Positions 10,401 to 23,050 of a stretch of DNA of 64,000 nucleotides are shown here, piece by piece. The DNA lies in the NCBI RefSeq assembly GCF_032854445.1, contig NW_027018078.1:27113-91112 (forward strand). The letters run 5' to 3'. The notes beneath the pieces were generated by a model. It saw nothing but the letters and a program-made list of their open reading frames with translations, was not told the DNA's origin and ran no database searches. Source of the stretch: Liolophura sinensis (Eukaryota; Mollusca; Polyplacophora; Chitonida; Chitonidae). Made by a program: the position numbers and the translations under genes. Numbering within the stretch: position 1 is the first letter of the stretch; each line of letters opens with the position of its first letter.

Positions 10401-10509
10401 CCCACTTTAGTAAGATGCCAAAAGATGCGGAATTGAGCCAGGCATCGGCAGCTGTTGAAAAATTGCAAATTTCCCTGGTTTCCATGGAGTAAGAGACGTT
10501 GCTGGGCAC
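10198..10509 (-). other. Recurrent antisense ~103-codon frame (representative), not called a gene
   Basis: Read on the minus strand from GTG (in CACGTGCCC) with an ATG eight codons later at CCATGG, ending at TAG in ACTTATAGTC. It recurs in many class S monomers (for example 11296-11607, 13254-12943, 18195-17884). From the ATG it is 95 residues. No family is recognised, and it overlaps the plus-strand open frame, so it is most likely an incidental open frame. It is the only recurrent frame of this length with a plausible ATG, in a CCATGG context. Confidence 0.12.
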
Positions 10510-10655
10510 GTGATTATGACATCAATGATCATTCAATTGTCACTACAGCCAAAAGTATTGGTCGGAGAGCAACGCTGTTTGCACCATTCGATTTCTCGTC
10601 ACATAATACGTCGGATTAGCCTCTTAACAACAGCACTGGAACAGTTTTTCCACTT

Positions 10656-10949
10656 TTGCATTTTTACCTGGTCTTTTTGTTAATTGAAATCGGCTACACT
10701 GTACTCTGTACAATCGCGACTGGTCATTACTATATTCAACTTTTGACTATAAGTTATGTGCCCTTCGGTAGCCCAGAAGACCTGAAATCTTTGGGCCAAG
10801 CCCATTTAACTCACCCAGCAATTGTCTCATTTCTAAGTGCAAGACAATCTCAATGTCTTTATCTACGTGTAGAAGAACCACACCATTTGTACGTAAAAAT
10901 CACAAGGTACTTAATACAGTCTGCTGTAAAAAGTACAACTAAACACTGA
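10656..10949 (+). other. Recurrent ~97-codon frame without ATG (representative), not called a gene
   Basis: Dozens of monomers show this frame, with translated text such as GHYYIQLLTISYVPFGSPED and QSQCLYLRVEKPHHLY. It begins at TTG and typically contains no methionine codon at all, so a eukaryotic ribosome would have no normal start. In about half the monomers a TAA at reference codon 372-374 truncates it. The N-terminal part is hydrophobic (LVFLLIEIGYTVL), but nothing matches a family I recognise. Confidence 0.1.
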
Positions 10950-12621
10950 CCCACATTTATCAGGTGCCAAAAGATGCGGAATTGGGCCAGGCATCGGCAC
11001 CTGTTAAAAAATTGCAAATATCCCTGGTTTCCATGCAGTAAGAGCCGTTGCTGGGCACGTGATTATGACATCAATGATCATTCAATTGTCACTACAGCCA
11101 AAAGTATTGGTCGGAGAGCAACGCCGTTTGCACCATTCGATTTCTCGTCACAAAATATGTCGGATTAGCCTCTTACCAGCAGCACTGGAGCATTTTTTCC
11201 ACTTTTGCATTTTTGCCTGGTCTTTTTGTTAATTGAAATCGACTACACTGTACTCTGTACAATCGCGACTGGTCATTACTATATTCAACTTTTGACTATA
11301 AGTTATGTGCCCTTCGGTAGCCCAGAAGACGACAAATCTTTGGGCCAAGCCCATTTAACTCACCCAGCAATTGTGTTACTTCTAAGTGCAAGACAATCTC
11401 AATGTCTTTATCTACGTGTAGAAAAACCACACCATTTGTACGTGAAAAACACAAGGTACTTGATACAGTCTGCTGTAAAAAGTACAACTGAACACTGACC
11501 CACTTCAGTAAGGTGCCAAAAGATGCGGAATTGAGCCAGGCATCGGCAGCTGTTGAAAAATTGGAAATTTCCCTGGTTTCCATGGAGTAAGAGCCGTTGC
11601 TGGGCACGTGATTATGACATCAATGATCATTCAATTGTCACTACAGCCAAAAGTATTGGTCGGAGAGCAACGCGGTTTGCACCATTCGATTTCTCGTCAC
11701 AAAATACGTCGGATTAGCCTCTTACCAGCAGCACTGGAACAGTTTTTCCACTTTTGCATTTTTACCTGGTCTTTTTGTTAATTGAAATCGGCTACACTGT
11801 ACTCTGTACAATCGCGACTGGTCATTACTATATTCAACTTTTGACTATAAGTTATGTGCCCTTCGGTTGCCCAGAAGACGACAAATCTTTTGGCTAAGCC
11901 CATTTAACTCACCCAGCAATTGCCTTACTTCTAAGTCGAAGACAATCTCAATGTCTTTATCTACGTGTAGAAAAACCACACCAATTGTACATGAAAAACA
12001 CAAGGTACTTGATACAGTCTGCTGTAAAAAGTACAACTGAACACTGACCCACTTTAGTAAGGTGCCAAAAGATGCGGAATTGAGCCAGGCATCGGCAGCT
12101 GTTGAAAAATTGCAAATTTCCCTGGTTTCCATGGAGTAAGAGACGTTGCTGGGCACGTGATTATGACATCAATGATTATTCAATTGTCACTACAACCAAA
12201 AGTATTGGTCGGAGATCAACGCGGTTTGCACCATTCGATTTCTCGTCACAAAATACGTCGGATTAGCCTCTTACCAGCAGCACTGGAGCATTTTTTCCAC
12301 TTTTGCATTTTTGCCTGGTCTTTTTGTTAATTGAAATCGACTACACTGTACTCTGTACAATCGCGACTGGTCATTACTATATTCAACTTTTGACTATAAG
12401 TTATGTGCCCTTCGGTAGCCCAGAAGACGACAAATCTTTTGGCTAAGCCCATTTAACTCACCCAGCAATTGCCTTACTTCTAAGTCGAAGACAATCTCAA
12501 TGTCTTTATCTACGTGTAGAAAAACCACACCAATTGTACATGAAAAACACAAGGTACTTGATACAGTCTGCTGTAAAAAGTACAACTGAACACTGACCCA
12601 CTTTAGTAAGGTGCCAAAAGA

Positions 12622-14817
12622 TGCGGAATTGAGCCAGGCATCGGCAGCTGTTGAAAAATTGCAAATTTCCCTGGTTTCCATGGAGTAAGAGACGTTGCTG
12701 GGCACGTGATTATGACATCAATGATTATTCAATTGTCACTACAGCCAAAAGTATTGGTCGGAGATCAACGCGGTTTGCACCATTCGATTTCTCGTCACAA
12801 AATACGTCGGATAATCCTCTTACCAGCAGTACTGGAGCATTTTTTCCACTTTTGCATTTTTGCCTGGTCTTTTTGATAATTGAAATCGACTACACTGTAC
12901 TCTGTACAATCGCGAATGGTCATTACTATATTCAACTTTTGACTATAAGTTATGTGCCCTTCGGTAGCCCAGAAGACGACAAATCTTTGGGCCAAGCCCA
13001 TTTAACTCACCCAGCAATTGTGTTACTTCTAAGTGCAAGACAATCTCAATGTCTTTATCTACGTGTAGAAAAACCACACCATTTGTACGTGAAAAACACA
13101 AGGTACTTGATACAGTCTGCTGTAAAAAGTACAACTGAACACTGACCCACTTTAGTAAGATGCCAAAAGATGCGGAATTGAGCCAGGCATCGGCAGCTGT
13201 TGAAAAATTGCAAATTTCCCTGGTTTCCATGGAGTAAGAGACGTTGCTGGGCACGTGATTATGACATCAATGATCATTCAATTGTCACTACAGCCAAAAG
13301 TATTGGTCGGAGAGCAACGCTGTTTGCACCATTCGATTTCTCGTCACAAAATACGTCGGATTAGCCTCTTACCAACAGCACTGGAACAGTTTTTCCACTT
13401 TTGCATTTTTACCTGGTCTTTTTGTTAATTGAAATCGGCTACACTGTACTCTGTACAATCGCGACTGGTCATTACTATATTCAACTTTTGACTATATGTT
13501 ATGTGCCCTTCGGTAGCCCAGAAGACCTGAAATCTTTGAGCCAAGCCCATTTAACTCACCCAGCAATTGTCTCATTTCTAAGTGCAAGACAATCTCAATG
13601 TCTTTATCTACGTGTAGAAGAACCACACCATTTGTACGTAAAAATCACAAGGTACTTAATACAGTCTGCTGTAAAAAGTACAACTGAACACTGACCCACA
13701 TTTATCAGGTGCCAAAAGATGCGGACTTGGGCCAGGCATCGGCACCTGTTAAAAAATTGCAAATATCCCTGGTTTCCATGCAGTAAGAGCCGTTGCTGGG
13801 CACGTGATTATGACATCAATGATCATTGAATTGTCACTACAGCCAAAAGTATTGGTCGGAGAGCAACGCCGTTTGCACCATTCGATTTCTCGTCACAAAA
13901 TATGTCGGATTAGCCTCTTACCAGCAGCACTGGAGCATTTTTTCCACTTTTGCATTTTTGCCTGGTCTTTTTGTTAATTGAAATCGACTACACTGTACTC
14001 TGTACAATCGCGACTGGTCATTACTATATTCAACTTTTGACTATAAGTTATGTGCCCTTCGGTAGCCCAGAAGACGACAAATCTTTGGGCCAAGCCCATT
14101 TAACTCACCCAGCAATTGTGTTACTTCTAAGTGCAAGACAATCTCAATGTCTTTATCTACGTGTAGAAAAACCACACCATTTCTACGTGAAAAACACAAG
14201 GTACTTGATACAGTCTGCTGTAAAAAGTACAACTGAACACTGACCCACTTCAGTAAGGTGCCAAAAGATGCGGAATTGAGCCAGGCATCGGCAGCTGTTG
14301 AAAAATTGCAAATTTCCCTGGTTTCCATGGAGTAAGAGACGTTGCTGGGCACGTGATTATGACATCAATGATCATTCAATTGTCACTACAGCCAAAAGTA
14401 TTGGTCGGAGAGCAACGCGGTTTGCACCATTCGATTTCTCGTCACAAAATACGTCGGATTAGCCTCTTACCAGCAGCACTGGAACAGTTTTTCCACTTTT
14501 GCATTTTTACCTGGTCTTTTTGTTAATTGAAATCGGCTACACTGTACTCTGTACAATCGCGACTGGTCATTACTATATTCAACTTTTGACTATAAGTTAT
14601 GTGCCCTTCGGTAACCCAGAAGACGACAAATGTTTTGGCTAAGCCCATTTAACTCACCCAGCAATTGCCCTACTTCTAAGTCGAAGACAATCTCAATGTC
14701 TTTATCTACGTGTAGAAAAACCACACCAATTGTACATGAAAAACACAAGGTACTTGATACAGTCTGCTGTAAAAAGTACAACTGAACACTGACCCACTTT
14801 AGTAAGGTGACAAAAGA
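12622..14817 (+). repeat. 5-monomer-offset duplication, copy B
   Basis: Partner of 9877-12072. Differences are few: GATAATTG for GTTAATTG near 12874, GCGAATGG for GCGACTGG near 12912, CACATAATACG only in copy A near 10601, and CCATTTCTACGTG in this copy near 14180. The next unit (from 14818) no longer matches. Confidence 0.9.
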
Positions 14818-16899
14818 TGCGGAATTGAGCCAGGCATCGGCAGCTGTTGAAAAATTGCAAATTTTCCTGGTTTCCATGGAGTAAGAGCCGTTGCTGGACA
14901 CGTGATTATGACATCAATGATCATTCAATTGTCGCTACAGCCAAAAGTATTGGTCGGAGAGCAACGCGGATTGCACCATTCGATTTCTCGTCACAAAATA
15001 CGTCGGATTAGCCTCTTACTAGTTGCACCGGAACAGTTTTTCCACTTTTGCATTTTTGCCTGGTGTTTTTGTTAATTGAAACCGGCTACACTGTACTCTG
15101 TACAATCGCGACTGGTCATTACTATATTCAACTTTTGACTATAAGTTATGTGCCCTTCGGTAGCCCAGAAGACCTGAAATCTTTGGGCCAAGCCCATTTA
15201 ACTCACACAGCAATTGCCTTATTTCTAAGTGCAAGACAATCTCATTGTCTTTATCTACGTGTGGAAAAACCAGACCATTTGTACATAAAAAACACAAGGT
15301 ACTTGATACAGTCTGCTGTAAAAAGTACAACTGACAACAGACCCACATGAATAAGGTGCCAAAAGATGCGGAATTTAGCCAGGCATCGGCAGCTGTTAAA
15401 ATATTGCAAATATCCCTGGTTTCAATGGAGTAAGAGCCGTTACTGGGCACGTGATTATGACATAAGTGATCATTGAATTGTCGCTACAGCCAAAAGTATT
15501 GGTTAGAGAGCAACGCGGTTTGCACCATTCGATTTGTCGTCACAAAATACGTCGGATTAGTCTCTTACCAGCTGCACTGGAACAGTTTTTCCACTTTTGC
15601 ATTTTTACCTGGTCTTTTTGTTAATTGAAATCGGCTACACTGTACTCTGTACAATCGCGACTGGTCATTACTATATTCAACTTTTGACTATAAGTTATGT
15701 GCCCTTCGGTAGCCCAGAAGACGACAAATCTTTGGGCTAAGCGCATTTAACTCACCCAGCAATTGTGTTACTTCTAAGTGCAAGACAATCTCAATGTCTT
15801 TATTGACGTGTAGAAAAACCACAGCTTTTGTACATAAAAATCACAAGGTACTTGATACAGTCTGCTGTAAAAAGTACAACTGACAACAGACCCACATGAA
15901 TAAGGTGCCAAAAGATGCGGAATTTAGCCAGGCATCGGCAGCTGTTGAAAAATTGCAAATTTTCCTGGTTTCCATGGAGTAAGAGACGTTGCTGGGCACG
16001 TGATCATGACATAAATGATCATTGAATTGTCACTACAGCCAAAAGTATTGGTCGGAGAGCAACGCGGTTTGCACCATTCGATTTCTCGTCACAAAATACA
16101 TCGGATTAGCCTCTTACCAGCAGCACTGGAACATTTTTTCCACTTTTGCATTTTTGCCTGGTCTTTTTGTTAATTGAAATCGGCTAAACTGTACTCTGTA
16201 CAATCGCGACTGGTCATTACTATATTCAACTTTTGACTATATGTTATGTGCCCTTCGGTAGCCCAGAAGACGACAAATCTTTGGGCTAAGCCCATTTAAC
16301 TCACCCAGCAATTGCCTTACTTCTAAGTGCAAGACAATCTCAATGTCTTTATCTACGTGTAGAAAAACCAGACCATTTGTACATAAAAAACACAAGGTAC
16401 TTGATACAGTCTGCTATAAAAAGTACAACTGACAACAGACCCACATGAATAAGGTGCCAAAAGATGCGGAATTTAGCCAGGCATCGGCAGCTGTTGAAAA
16501 ATTGCAAATTTCCCTGGTTTCCATGGAGAAAGAGACGTTGCTGGGCACGTGATTATGACATGAATGATCATTGAATTGTCACTACAGCCAAAAGTATTGG
16601 TCGGAGAGAAACGCGGGTTGCACCATTCGATTTCTCGTCACAAAATACGTCGGAGTAGCCTCTTACCAGCAGCACTGGAACAATTTTTCGAATTTTGCAT
16701 TTTTGCCTGGTCTTTTTGTTAATTGAAATCGGCTACACTGTACTCTGTACCATCGCGACTGGTCATTACTATATTCAACTTTTGACTATAAGTTATGTGC
16801 CCTTCGGTAGCCCAGAAGACGACAAATCTTTGGGCTAAGCCCATTTAACTCACCCAGCAATTGCCTTACTTCTAAGTCGAAGACAATCTCAATGTCTTT

Positions 16900-18111
16900 A
16901 TCTACGTGTAGAAAAACCACACCAATTGTACATGAAAAACACAAGGTACTTGATACAGTCTGCTGTAAAAAGTACAACTGAACACTGACCCACTTTAGTA
17001 AGGTGCCAAAAGATGCGGAATTGAGCCAGGCATCGGCAGCTGTTGAAAAATTGCAAATTTCCCTGGTTTCCATGGAGTAAGAGCCGTTGCTACGCACGTG
17101 ATTATGACATAAATGATCATTCAATTGTCGCTACAACCAAAAGTATTGGTCGGAGAGCAACGCGGATTGCACCATTCGATTTCTCGTCACAAAATACGTC
17201 GGATTAGCCTCTTACTAGTTGCACCGGAACAGTTTTTCCACTTTTACATTTTTGCCTGGTGTTTTTGTTAATTGAAACCGGCTACACTGTACTCTGTACA
17301 ATCGCGACTGGTCATTACTATATTCAACTTTTGAGTATAAGTTATGTGCCCTTCGGTAGCCCAGAAGACGTTAAATCTTTGGGCTAAGCCCATTTAACTC
17401 ACCCAGCAATTGCCTTACTTCTAAGTGCGAGACAATCTCAATGTCTTTATCTACGTGTAGAAAAACCACACCATTTGTACGTGAAAAACACAAGGTACTT
17501 GATACAGTCTGCTGTAAAAAGTACAACTGAACACTGACCCACTTCAGTAAGGTGCCAAAAGATGCGGAATTGAGCCAGGCATCGGCAGCTGTTGAAAAAT
17601 TGCAAATTTCCCTGGTTTCCATGGAGTAAGAGCCGTTGCTGGGCACGTGATTATGACATCAATGATCATTGAATTGTCACTACAGCCAAAAGTATTGGTC
17701 GGAGATCAACGCGGTTTGCACCATTCGATTTCTCGTCACAAAATACGTCGGATTAGCCTCTTACCAGCAGCACTGGAGCATTTTTTCCACTTTTGCATTT
17801 TTGCATGGTCTTTTTGTTAATTGAAATCGGCTACACAGTACTCTGTACAATCGCGACTGGTCATTACTATATTCAACTTTTGACTATAAGTTATGTGCCC
17901 TTCGGTAGCCCAGAAGACGACAAATCTTTGGGCCAAGCCCATTTAACTCACCCAGCAATTGTGTTACTTCTAAGTGCAAGACAATCTCAATGTCTTTATC
18001 TACGTGTAGAAAAACCACACCATTTCTACGTGAAAAACACAAGGTACTTGATACAGTCTGCTGTAAAAAGTACAACTGAACACTGACCCACTTCAGTAAG
18101 GTGCCAAAAGA
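16900..18111 (+). repeat. 6-monomer-offset duplication, copy A
   Basis: Matches 20193-21404 at offset 3293 bp. Shared rare variants are CACCAATTGTACATG, CTTTAGTAAGG, GTTGCTACGCACG, TACAACCAAAAG, ACTAGTTGCACCGG, CTTTTACATTTTTG, TTTTGAGTATAAG, AAGTGCGAGAC, GCATGGTC and TACACAGTACTC. The left breakpoint lies between about 16870 and 16920, inside a monomer, because upstream bases differ (GTCGAAGAC versus GTAGAAGAC). Confidence 0.88.
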
Positions 18112-18660
18112 TGCGGAATTGAGCCAGGCATCGGCAGCTGTTGAAAAATTGCAAATTTCCCTGGTTTCCATGGAGTAAGAGACGTTGCTGGGCACGTGAT
18201 TATGACATCAATGATCATTGAATTGTCACTACAGCCAAAAGTATTGGTCGGAGAGCAACGCGGTTTGCACCATTCGATTTCTCGTCACAAAATACGTCGG
18301 ATTAGCCTCTTACCAACAGCACTGGAACAGTTTTTCCACTTTTGCATTTTTACCTGGTCTTTTTGTTAATTGAAATCGGCTACACTGTACTCTGTACAAT
18401 CGCGACTGGTCATTACTATATTCAACTTTTGACTATAAGTTATGTGCCCTTCGGTAGCCCAGAAGACCTGAAATCTTTGGGCCAAGCCCATTTAACTCAC
18501 CCAGCAATTGTCTCATTTCTAAGTGCAAGACAATCTCAATGTCTTTATCTACGTGTAGAAAAACCACACCATTTGTACATAAAAAACACAAGGTACTTGA
18601 TACAGTCTGCTGTAAAAAGTACAACTGACAACAGACCCACATGAATAAGGTGCCAAAAGA

Positions 18661-20200
18661 TGCGGAATTTAGCCAGGCATCGGCAGCTGTTGAAAAATTG
18701 CAAATTTTCCTGGTTTCCATGGAGAAAGAGACGTTGCTGGGCACGTGATTATGACATCAATGATCATTGAATTGTCACTACAGCCAAAAGTATTGGTCGG
18801 AGAGCAACGCGGTTTGCACCATTCGATTTGTCGTCACAAAATACGTCGGAGTAGCCTCTTACCAGCAGCACTGGAAAAATTTTTCGAATTTTGCATTTTT
18901 GCCTGGTCTTTTTGTTAATTGAAATCGGCTACACTGTACTATGTACCATCGCGACTGGTCATTACTATATTCAACTTTTGACTATAAGTTATGTGCCCTT
19001 CGGTAGCCCAGAAGACGACAAATCTTTGGGCTAAGCCCATTTAACTCACCCAGCAATTGCCTTACTTCTAAGTCGAAGACAATCTCAATGTCTTTATCTA
19101 CGTGTAGAAAAACCACACCATTTGTACGTGAAAAACACAAGGTACTTGATACAGTCTGCTGTAAAAAGTACAATTGAACACTGACCCACTTCAGTAAGGT
19201 GCCAAAAGATGCGGAATTGAGCCAGGCATCGGCAGCTGTTGAAAAATTGCAAATTTCCCTGGTTTCCATGGAGTAAGAGACGTTGCTGGGCACGTGATTA
19301 TGACATCAATGATCATTGAATTGTCACTACAGCCAAAAGTATTGGTCGGAGATCAACGCGGTTTGCACCATTCGATTTCTCGTCACAAAATACGTCGGAT
19401 TAGCCTCTTATCAGCAGCACTGGAGCATTTTTTCCACTGTTGCATTTTTGCATGGTCTTTTTGTTAATTGAAATCGGCTACACTGTACTCTGTACAATCG
19501 CGACTGGTCATTACTATATTCAACTTTTGACTATAAGTTATGTGCCCTTCGGTAGCCCAGAAGACGACAAATCTTTGGGCCAAGCCCATTTAACTCACCC
19601 AGCAATTGTGTTACTTCTAAGTGCAAGACAATCTTAATGTCTTTATCTACGTGTAGAAAAACCACACCATTTGTACGTGAAAAACACAAGGTACTTGATA
19701 CAGTCTGCTGTAAAAAGTACAACTGACCACAGATCCACAGGAATAAGGTGCCAAAAGATGCGGAATTGAGCCAGGCATCGGCAGCTGTTGAAAAATTGCA
19801 ATTTTCCTGGTTTCCATGGAGTAAGAGCCGTTGCTGGGCACGTGATTATGACATCAATGATCATTCAATTGTCACTACAGCCAAAAGTATTGGTCGGAGA
19901 GCAACGCGGATTGCACCATTCGACTTCTCGTCACAAAATACGTCGGATTAGCCTCTTACCAGCAGCACTGGAACAGTTTTTCAACTTTTGCATTTTTACC
20001 TGGTCTTTTTGTTAATTGAAATCGGCTACACTGTACTCTGTACAATCGCGATTGGTCATTACTATATTCAACTTTTGACTATAAGTTATGTGCCCTTCGG
20101 TAGCCCAGAAGACCTGAAATCTTTGGGCTTAGCGCATTTAACTCACCCAGCAATTGTGTTACTTCTAAGTAGAAGACAATCTCAATGTCTTTATCTACGT
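18661..20200 (+). repeat. Duplicated three-monomer block, copy A (offset 8 then 9)
   Basis: The unit at 18661 matches 23051 (shared GGAGTAGCC, CTGGAAAAATTTTTCG and CTATGTACCATC; offset 4390, eight units). The next units at 19210 and 19759 match 24150 and 24700 (offset about 4941, nine units). They share the otherwise unique junction GACCACAGATCCACAGG, CATTCGACTTCTCG, TTTTTCAACTTTTG, GGGCTTAGCGC and AAGTAGAAGAC. Copy B therefore has one extra monomer inside. Similarity ends near 20200. Confidence 0.88.
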
Positions 20201-21404
20201 GTAGAAAAACCACACCAATTGTACATGAAAAACACAAGGTACTTGATACAGTCTGCTGTAAAAAGTACAACTGAACACTGACCCACTTTAGTAAGGTGCC
20301 AAAAGATGCGGAATTGAGCCAGGCATCGGCAGCTGTTGAAAAATTGCAAATTTCCCTGGTTTCCATGGAGTAAGAGCCGTTGCTACGCACGTGATTATGA
20401 CATAAATGATCATTCAATTGTCGCTACAACCAAAAGTATTGGTCGGAGAGCAACGCGGATTGCACCATTCGATTTCTCGTCACAAAATACGTCGGATTAG
20501 CCTCTTACTAGTTGCACCGGAACAGTTTTTCCACTTTTACATTTTTGCCTGGTGTTTTTGTTAATTGAAACCAGCTACACTGTACTCTGTACAATCGCGA
20601 CTGGTCATTACTATATTCAACTTTTGAGTATAAGTTATGTGCCCTTCGGTAGCCCAGAAGACGTTAAATCTTTGGGCTAAGCCCATTTAACTCACCCAGC
20701 AATTGCCTTACTTCTAAGTGCGAGACAATCTCAATGTCTTTATCTACATGTAGAAAAACCACACCATTTGTACGTGAAAAACACAAGGTACTTGATACAG
20801 TCTGCTGTAAAAAGTACAACTGAACACTGACCCACTTCAGTAAGGTGCCAAAAGATGCGCATTTGAGCCAGTCATCGGCAGCTGTTGAAAAATTGCAAAT
20901 TTCCCTGGTTTCCATGGAGTAAGAGCCGTTGCTGGGCACGTGATTATGACATCAATGATCATTGAATTGTCACTACAGCCAAAAGTATTGGTCGGAGATC
21001 AACGCGGATTGCACCATTCGATTTCTCGTCACAAAATACGTCGGATTAGCCTCTTACCAGCAGCACTGGAGCATTTTTTCCACTTTTGCATTTTTGCATG
21101 GTCTTTTTGTTAATTGAAATCGGCTACACAGTACTCTGTACAATCGCGACTGGTCATTACTATATTCAACTTTTGACTATAAGTTATGTGCCCTTCGGTA
21201 GCCCAGAAGACGACAAATCTTTGGGCTAAGCCCATTTAACTCACCCAGCAATTGTGTTACTTCTAAGTGCAAGACAATCTCAATGTCTTTATCTACGTGT
21301 AGAAAAACCACACCATTTCTACGTGAAAAACACAAGGTACTTGATACAGTCTGCTGTAAAAAGTACAACTGAACACTGACCCACTTCAGTAAGATGCCAA
21401 AAGA
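20193..21404 (+). repeat. 6-monomer-offset duplication, copy B
   Basis: Partner of 16900-18111. It carries private changes ATCTACATGTAG near 20750 (the usual form is ACGTG) and GATGCGCATTTGAGCCAGTC near 20855. The following unit (21405-21952) is a further close copy of the same type, so this type was also duplicated locally. Confidence 0.88.
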
Positions 21405-23050
21405 TGCGGAATTGAGCCAGGCATCGGCAGCTGTTGAAAAATTGCAAATTTCCCTGGTTTCCATGGAGTAAGAGCCGTTGCTGGGCACGTGATTATGACA
21501 TCAATGATCATTGAATTGTCACTACAGCCAAAAGTATTGGTCGGAGATCAACGCGGTTTGCACCATTCGATTTCTCGTCACAAAATACGTCGGATTAGCC
21601 TCTTACCAGCAGCACTGGAGCATTTTTTCCACTTTTGCATTTTGCATGGTCTTTTTGTTAATTGAAATCGGCTACACAGTACTCTGTACAATCGCGACTG
21701 GTCATTACTATATTCAACTTTTGACTATAAGTTATGTGCCCTTCGGTAGCCCAGAAGACGACAAATCTTTGGGCCAAGCCCATTTAACTCACCCAGCAAT
21801 TGTGTTACTTCTAAGTGCAAGACAATCTCAATGTCTTTATCTACGTGTAGAAAAACCACACCATTTCTACGTGAAAAACACAAGGTACTTGATACAGTCT
21901 GCTGTAAAAAGTACAACTGAACACTGACCCACTTCAGTAAGATGCCAAAAGATGCGGAATTGAGCCAGGCATCGGCAGCTGTTGAAAAATTGCAAATTTC
22001 CCTGGTTTCCATGGAGTAAGAGACGTTGCTGGGCAAGTGATTATGACATCAATGATCATTGAATTGTCACTACAGCCAAAAGTATTGGTCGGAGAGCAAC
22101 GCGGTTTGCACCATTCGATTTCTCGTCACAAAATACGTCGGATTAGCCTCTTACCAACAGCACTGGAACAGTTTTTCCACTTTTGCATTTTTTACCTGGT
22201 CTTTTTGTTAATGAAATCGGCTACACTGTACTCTGTACAATCGCGACTGGTCATTACTATATTCAACTTTTGACTATAAGTTATGTGCCCTTCGGTAGCC
22301 CAGAAGACCTGAAATCTTTGGGCCAAGCCCATTTAACTCACCCAGCAATTGTCTCATTTCTAAGTGCAAGACAATCTCAATGTCTTTATCTACGTGTAGA
22401 AAAACCACACCATTTGTACATAAAAAATCACAAGGTACTTAATACAGTCTGCTGTAAAAAGTACAACTAAACACTGACCCACATTTATCAGGTGCCAAAA
22501 GATGCGGACTTGGGCCAGGCATCGGCACCTGTTAAAAATTGCAAATATCCCTAGTTTCCATGCAGTAAGAGCCGTTGCTGGGCACGTGATTATGACATCA
22601 ATGATCATTCAATTGTCACTACAGCCAAAAGTATTGGTCGGAGAGCAACGCCGTTTTGCACCATTCGATTTCTCGTCACAAAATACGTCGGATTAGCTCT
22701 TACCAGCAGCACTGGAACATTTTTTCGAATTTTGCATTTTTGTCTGGTATTTTTGTTAATTGAAATCGGCTAAACTGTACTCTGTACAATCGCGACTGGT
22801 CATTACTATATTCAACTTTTGACTATAAGTTATGTGCCCTTCGGTAGCCCAGAAGACGACAAATCTTTGGGCTAAGCCCATTTAACTCACCCAGCAATTG
22901 CCTTACTTCTAAGTCGAAGACAATCTCAATGTCTTTATCTACGTGTAGAAAAACCACAGCTTTTGTACATAAAAAACACAAGGTACTTGATACAGTCTGC
23001 TGTAAAAAGTACAACTGACAACAGACCCACATGAATAAGGTGCCAAAAGA

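Larger units (their letters stand above)
9877..12072 (+). repeat. 5-monomer-offset duplication, copy A (4 monomers)
   Basis: Four monomers match 12622-14817 at an offset of exactly 2745 bp. Shared markers include ATGATTATTC, GGAGATCAACGC, GGATAATCCTC, GCAGTACTGGAGC, AATCGACTACAC, TTTAGTAAGATGCC, CAACGCTG, GTAGAAGAACC, TTTATCAGG, CGGCACCTG, CCATGCAGTAAG and AATATGTCGG. The fifth unit (12073-12621) resembles its left neighbour instead, as expected if unequal exchange made a five-unit step. Confidence 0.9.
9877..19758 (+). repeat. Run of 18 consecutive monomers of exactly 549 bp
   Basis: Monomer starts fall at 9877, 10426, 10975, 11524, 12073, 12622, 13171, 13720, 14269, 14818, 15367, 15916, 16465, 17014, 17563, 18112, 18661, 19210 and 19759, every step exactly 549. 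Substitutions are frequent in this stretch but net indels are absent. It gives the true unit length and is the best stretch for building a consensus. The ...CACTTCAGTAAGG and ...CACTTTAGTAAGG junctions predominate here. Confidence 0.95.

Noticed and set aside
10656-10949. Repeated ~97-residue product as a real small membrane protein, because of its hydrophobic start
   Set aside because: The frame starts at TTG and has no ATG in most copies. It is closed by TAA in about half the units, and the opposite strand is open as well. Repetition follows from the satellite, not from selection on protein.
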